From a virus: DNA of 58,615 nt. The notes under the pieces were generated by a model, which saw nothing but the letters and a program-made list of their open reading frames with translations, did no database searches and was not told where the DNA came from. The position numbers and the translations under genes were made by a program. Shown in pieces: positions 54,734 to 58,615 of this stretch. Positions within the stretch are counted from its first letter, which is position 1. Every line of letters starts with the position of its first letter. Location of the stretch: the IMG/VR virus record IMGVR_UViG_3300043015_001060, positions 1 through 58,615 of that record. One strand, 5' to 3'.

Positions 54734-57700
54734 TGAAGTTTAAAGACTTACGAACTATTCAAACATTATTAAAAGAATATGGCATGACACCAGGCGCTCC
54801 TACGAGCAGTGGTAATCAACGTACAGGTTCTATTGTAAATAAAGTATCAAGTTCTCCTACTATTAATGGCACAAAGCAAAAAGAAAAACCAAAAACAGTT
54901 TCAGCAAACACAGTAAAAGTTAATTCTAGAATAACATCACCAGATGGTAAGAAATCAGGCAAAGTTGTATCACCAGTAAATAAGAATCCAGCATTTGGTG
55001 GCGTAGTAGTTCAAAGCGACGACGGTGAATATTTTATTATTAAAGGTAAAGATCGTGTACAAATGCAACCAGAAGAAGTAACTGAAGATCTAAAAGATTA
55101 TGCATCAACACCAGAAATACATAACAGAGCATTACAAATTGCCAAAGATGCATATAAAAAATCTAATAAGCAAGTATCCTTTACTAAATTATATGATAAA
55201 GCCTTAGAAAAAATAGACCCAATGTATGGTAATATTGAAGAAGGAAAATTAGGAAAGTTAGCAAGAAAAAATAATAGAAAATTAAAAATAAAAGATCTAA
55301 AAGGAAAGATTAAAAAACTTTCTAGAAAAAGGTTAAAAGAAGCAGACCCAAAACTTTTTGAAATAAACTTTAACAAAAAAGAAATAGCACAACAAGGATT
55401 AGATGCACCTGTAAAATGTGGATTTGAAGCAGAAACATTTTTCTATAGTGTAGAGGGCGGTAGATCCAATGACGTAGATGATATGAGCATCAGTGATATC
55501 GAATACGAATACGGTGATATGCCAGATCAAGTTTGGGAAGATTTTGAAGACTGGTTGTATGATAAAGGACAAGACGAATACTTAGATGACCTCATATATG
55601 ATAAAGTAGAAGAAGTCAGAGAAGATGAAGAATATTTAAATGACTTTATAGATAGTGGTTCAGGTCCAAGTTCAGAAGCAATAGAAAGATACAAAAAAGA
55701 TTTTGAGGAAGAAGACCCCAAAGAATACGAAAACCGTGAGGAAGACGGTTGGGAATATATGAACTGGGTCAGAGAATATGTTGAAGAAGAATACGAAGAA
55801 GCATACCTAGAATGGTTAAGAAATAATGTACAAGAAGATAATGATCTAGGCAATGATGCCAGAGAGGCCGCAAGACAAGACTATAATGTAGAAGATTGGA
55901 TATATCGCAACTACGATTATATGAGCAGTTTCCTTAATGATTATGGCTATGAGTATGGTGGTGGTAGTGGCGATGTTGAAGGTGTTGCAGATGAATTATG
56001 GAACTGGATAAAGGATAACAGTAAATTTGATAGTTATCCAGAAACAGGAGATTACGATGATACTTACACTACAACTAGTTGGGCAGTAGAAAAAGACAGC
56101 AGTATTGAACCTGATGAAGGTACAGGAGCAGAACTAATATCACCTGTGTTTGACAGTCCTAGAAAAATGCTTGAAGAAATGAGAAGTTTATTTCAATGGA
56201 GCGAAGAAAACTTTGGCACTAATAATTCTACAGGACTTCACGTCACAATGAGTTGGCAAGGTAAAAAAGCAGAACAAAATAAATTAAAAATGGCACTACT
56301 GTTAGGTGATGAATACTTACTTGCAGAGTTTGGCAGACTTAAAAACAGTTACACAAAAAGCCAATATCGAAATATTTTAAAATATGCTGAAGGCATGAAA
56401 CGTGGAGATGCAAAGAGTTTTAAACAGTTTGAAGAAATGCTCACAAAAGGTATAGATACTGGTAAGTTTAATAGTATACATTTCAAAGGCGAAAAAGACA
56501 ATGACTCAGAAAACAATCTTGTAGAGTTTAGAATAGCCGGTGGTACAGATTATAACACAATGTATGAAAAAGTTGTAAAAGCCTGTGTGAGATATGCTAC
56601 CATAATGAAAGCAGGTTATGAAGAAGATGCATTTAGAAAAGATTATGTAAATGCTGTATTTAGATTATTGCGTAAGGCACAGGAAATAGATCCTAACAAA
56701 TTAAAAGATTTAGAAGTAGTTAATCACGAAGTAATAGACTCTGCAAAAAGTATTGTGGGCAAAAAAGATTACTTTGATGTTATTAAATTATTAAGTACCA
56801 GTGTTGAATATTTACAAGCCTATAAAGAACTGAGTGATCCTGATGCAGATAAACAATGGAAACAGAGTATAAAGGATTACGAAAAAGGTACTGGTGACAA
56901 AGTAGAGATAGAAGAAGTAGAAGAAAAAGAGCCAATGACAGGATATATTATGCCTTCAGCCCTAGCACCTAGCAGAAGAGCACCTGGCGAATTAGACAAA
57001 GCACAAGACAGATTTGGGTCAGCAATAACATTGTTGGCAAGAGACATAGCAGATGGCAATAACAGAGCACCTGTTAGTGCTAAACACATTGGTGCATTTA
57101 GAAAGTTTGCCAAAGAATTAAAACTAGATATAAAACAAATAGAAAAACTGGCCTTGTCAGGAATGAATAATTATAATTTTGATGGAACTGACAAAGAAAA
57201 AATAGCAAGATTACAAAAAGGTATAAATTCTTTATTCAAGCAAGACATAATTAAGAAACCAGAATATCTGTCAATCAAAGACGTTGATGTTATCGGTAGT
57301 AAAATGTGGCAGTTCTATCAGTCAGATGATGCCAAAGATAATGGCAAAATGGATAAACTTGCAGACTTACTGGTTAACCTAAATCCCTCAAATAACAAAA
57401 TAGATGTTGAAGAAATATTAAGAGAATTACCACAAGAAAGAAGTGAAAATGGATTTTATGCTAAACTGAAAGGCTCCGGCTGGAATACAAGAGTATCATT
57501 ATTAAAGAACAACGGTATAACAAGTAAAGGCTCAGCACAAGAATTATTAAAATTCTTAGAACCATATGGTGGTTACAAACACCCAACAAGTCCAGACCAT
57601 CACGTTAATATAAAGAGTGATGATCCATATACAGACGTATTTCTAATGAGGCTCACACAGAGATTAAGAGCCAGGTTGGACCATTTAAAAGACCTGGAAA

Positions 57701-58615
57701 GGGAAGACAAAGAAAAATATGTAAGTATTGCTAAACAAGTAAGCAAACTAGGAATAGAATTACTAGAGGCATTGAAGCCTAAAAAACTTGATCCATATGA
57801 CGGCCCAAATTATCTGGCTTCGCACAATGAACTAGATCGATGGAATGATGTAATGGACAGGCTTGTAAAAGCAGACAGTGAAATAGGAACAGATGAACAA
57901 ACATTCAATTTACCTGCTCTTATTGATGATTATGTATTAGCATCTATCAATTTAAATAATTATTATAGAGAAAAAGAATTAGGTACAACAATTAGTTCAG
58001 AAATAAAGTCATTAATTAAAGAACGATTTGCGGCAATAAAAAAATTCTTATCAGCATTTGATAAAATATTCCAGAAAGAAGGATTTGTAAATCTTAAACA
58101 AGAAATAAAAGCCAAAAATACTTTGGATAAACGCAACAAAGACTTTGAAAAGAATGTCAGAGACAACGCAAAAGCAAAACTAAACATACCAAGTCACAGT
58201 TGGGTGTACATAGACAAAGACTTTTTTGACACTATTACTGATGACAACTACGAAGACAGAGCGGCATATTTAGATAATCATATAGAACATTTTAATGACA
58301 AAGTAAACCAATCTAAAGTTTATGTCATACCTTCCAGTCATTTTAGCGATGCCGAGGACGCCACTAATGGCTTAGAACTCATAGACACTTTTGAAAAAAA
58401 CAAAAACTATTATCACACCTGGCGTAAAAAGGGTTATAAAAAAATAGTAAATAGATTCAACAACAAATATGGTTATAGTTGGAAGGACTTAATCGACCCA
58501 GATAAGTTTATTCAAGGCGATGGTGATGTATATCAAAAATTACAAAGACTTGGTATTGAAGTCACTCACAAAGGCGACAGCAGAAAAGGTGCACCTGGAC
58601 AAGAAGATTTATTTC
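54733..58615 (+). CDS. Giant late protein with amidoligase domain (3' end outside window)
   Basis: An open frame of at least 1294 codons from the TAATG at 54733 to the window end. MKFKDLRTIQTLLKEYG resembles the preceding internal-protein starts. An Amidoligase_2-like domain is visible: CGFEAET near residue 230, W-A-V-x-K-D-S-S at 450-457, ELISP at about 467, GLHVTM at about 501 and VEFRIAGGT near 597. Such enzymes form amide bonds with ATP. Residues about 245-445 are an acidic, Asp/Glu/Tyr/Trp-rich insertion. Beyond residue 700 it is helical and unrecognised. Location implies a virion protein, perhaps ejected. Confidence 0.8.
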   Translation, partial: MKFKDLRTIQTLLKEYGMTPGAPTSSGNQRTGSIVNKVSSSPTINGTKQKEKPKTVSANTVKVNSRITSPDGKKSGKVVSPVNKNPAFGGVVVQSDDGEYFIIKGKDRVQMQPEEVTEDLKDYASTPEIHNRALQIAKDAYKKSNKQVSFTKLYDKALEKIDPMYGNIEEGKLGKLARKNNRKLKIKDLKGKIKKLSRKRLKEADPKLFEINFNKKEIAQQGLDAPVKCGFEAETFFYSVEGGRSNDVDDMSISDIEYEYGDMPDQVWEDFEDWLYDKGQDEYLDDLIYDKVEEVREDEEYLNDFIDSGSGPSSEAIERYKKDFEEEDPKEYENREEDGWEYMNWVREYVEEEYEEAYLEWLRNNVQEDNDLGNDAREAARQDYNVEDWIYRNYDYMSSFLNDYGYEYGGGSGDVEGVADELWNWIKDNSKFDSYPETGDYDDTYTTTSWAVEKDSSIEPDEGTGAELISPVFDSPRKMLEEMRSLFQWSEENFGTNNSTGLHVTMSWQGKKAEQNKLKMALLLGDEYLLAEFGRLKNSYTKSQYRNILKYAEGMKRGDAKSFKQFEEMLTKGIDTGKFNSIHFKGEKDNDSENNLVEFRIAGGTDYNTMYEKVVKACVRYATIMKAGYEEDAFRKDYVNAVFRLLRKAQEIDPNKLKDLEVVNHEVIDSAKSIVGKKDYFDVIKLLSTSVEYLQAYKELSDPDADKQWKQSIKDYEKGTGDKVEIEEVEEKEPMTGYIMPSALAPSRRAPGELDKAQDRFGSAITLLARDIADGNNRAPVSAKHIGAFRKFAKELKLDIKQIEKLALSGMNNYNFDGTDKEKIARLQKGINSLFKQDIIKKPEYLSIKDVDVIGSKMWQFYQSDDAKDNGKMDKLADLLVNLNPSNNKIDVEEILRELPQERSENGFYAKLKGSGWNTRVSLLKNNGITSKGSAQELLKFLEPYGGYKHPTSPDHHVNIKSDDPYTDVFLMRLTQRLRARLDHLKDLEREDKEKYVSIAKQVSKLGIELLEALKPKKLDPYDGPNYLASHNELDRWNDVMDRLVKADSEIGTDEQTFNLPALIDDYVLASINLNNYYREKELGTTISSEIKSLIKERFAAIKKFLSAFDKIFQKEGFVNLKQEIKAKNTLDKRNKDFEKNVRDNAKAKLNIPSHSWVYIDKDFFDTITDDNYEDRAAYLDNHIEHFNDKVNQSKVYVIPSSHFSDAEDATNGLELIDTFEKNKNYYHTWRKKGYKKIVNRFNNKYGYSWKDLIDPDKFIQGDGDVYQKLQRLGIEVTHKGDSRKGAPGQEDLF

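Noticed and set aside
55527-55853. Ser/Tyr-rich minus-strand frame
   Set aside because: Antisense shadow of the acidic insertion of the giant amidoligase-domain gene.

Overview
This window looks like part of the genome of a large, virulent, AT-rich T4-type marine myovirus. The evidence is a set of recognisable T4 core proteins: neck gp13 and gp14, sheath gp18 and its stabiliser gp15, tube gp19, head completion gp4, terminase gp16/gp17, dNMP kinase gp1, gp32, UvsX, UvsY, UvsW, clamp-loader gp62, primase gp61 and helicase gp41. T4-type late promoters (GATAAATA/TATAAATA) occur throughout, and I see no integrase, IS element or rRNA. Protein style resembles pelagiphages and cyanophages. No photosynthesis gene is visible, and a phage-encoded outer-membrane receptor implies a Gram-negative host. 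A SAR11-like or other marine alphaproteobacterial host is inference only.

Layout. 0-2.2 kb: 3' part of a CHASE2-adenylate cyclase and a small gene. 2.2-6.9 kb (minus strand): unknown gene, Nudix hydrolase, gp15, gp14, radical SAM/SPASM-like enzyme. 6.97-12.9 kb: tRNA-Ser(GCU) followed by a tightly overlapping biosynthetic-looking operon (transferase-like protein, PLP-transferase-like, isochorismatase-like, amidinotransferase, two Fe(II)/2OG-oxygenase-like proteins, NAD-dependent epimerase). 13-28.3 kb: virion assembly and DNA packaging. 28.4-49.2 kb: replication and recombination, with accessory blocks: small membrane proteins, an AAA+ ATPase, a TonB-dependent receptor, an acidic protein, an APS-kinase/nucleotidyltransferase fusion, MetK, APRT and a sulfotransferase-like protein. 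49.2-58.6 kb: late genes whose products mostly start with MK-[IFL]-x-E/D and often carry a T4-like prohead-protease site. These are probably internal head proteins delivered with the DNA, and include a KxDG nucleotidyltransferase-like protein, a ParB-like protein, a very basic protein and a giant amidoligase-domain protein that runs off the window.

Regulation. About twenty late promoters (mostly GATAAATA) and at least seven sigma70-type promoters can be read. For twelve genes the start codon lies at or within about 2 nt of the expected +1 of its promoter, which predicts leaderless or nearly leaderless mRNAs; other genes have a normal leader with a Shine-Dalgarno. Four intrinsic terminators flank the sheath, the AAA+ gene and two short MAQS genes. 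Packed genes often overlap as ATGA or TAATG.

Whole-window signal. Reading by eye I find no AGCT tetramer and no GCAGC/GCTGC (GCWGC) pentamer in the whole window, while GCGGC and GCCGC are common and nearly every Ala-Ala pair uses GCC or GCG first. This looks like strong avoidance of two restriction-type recognition sequences.
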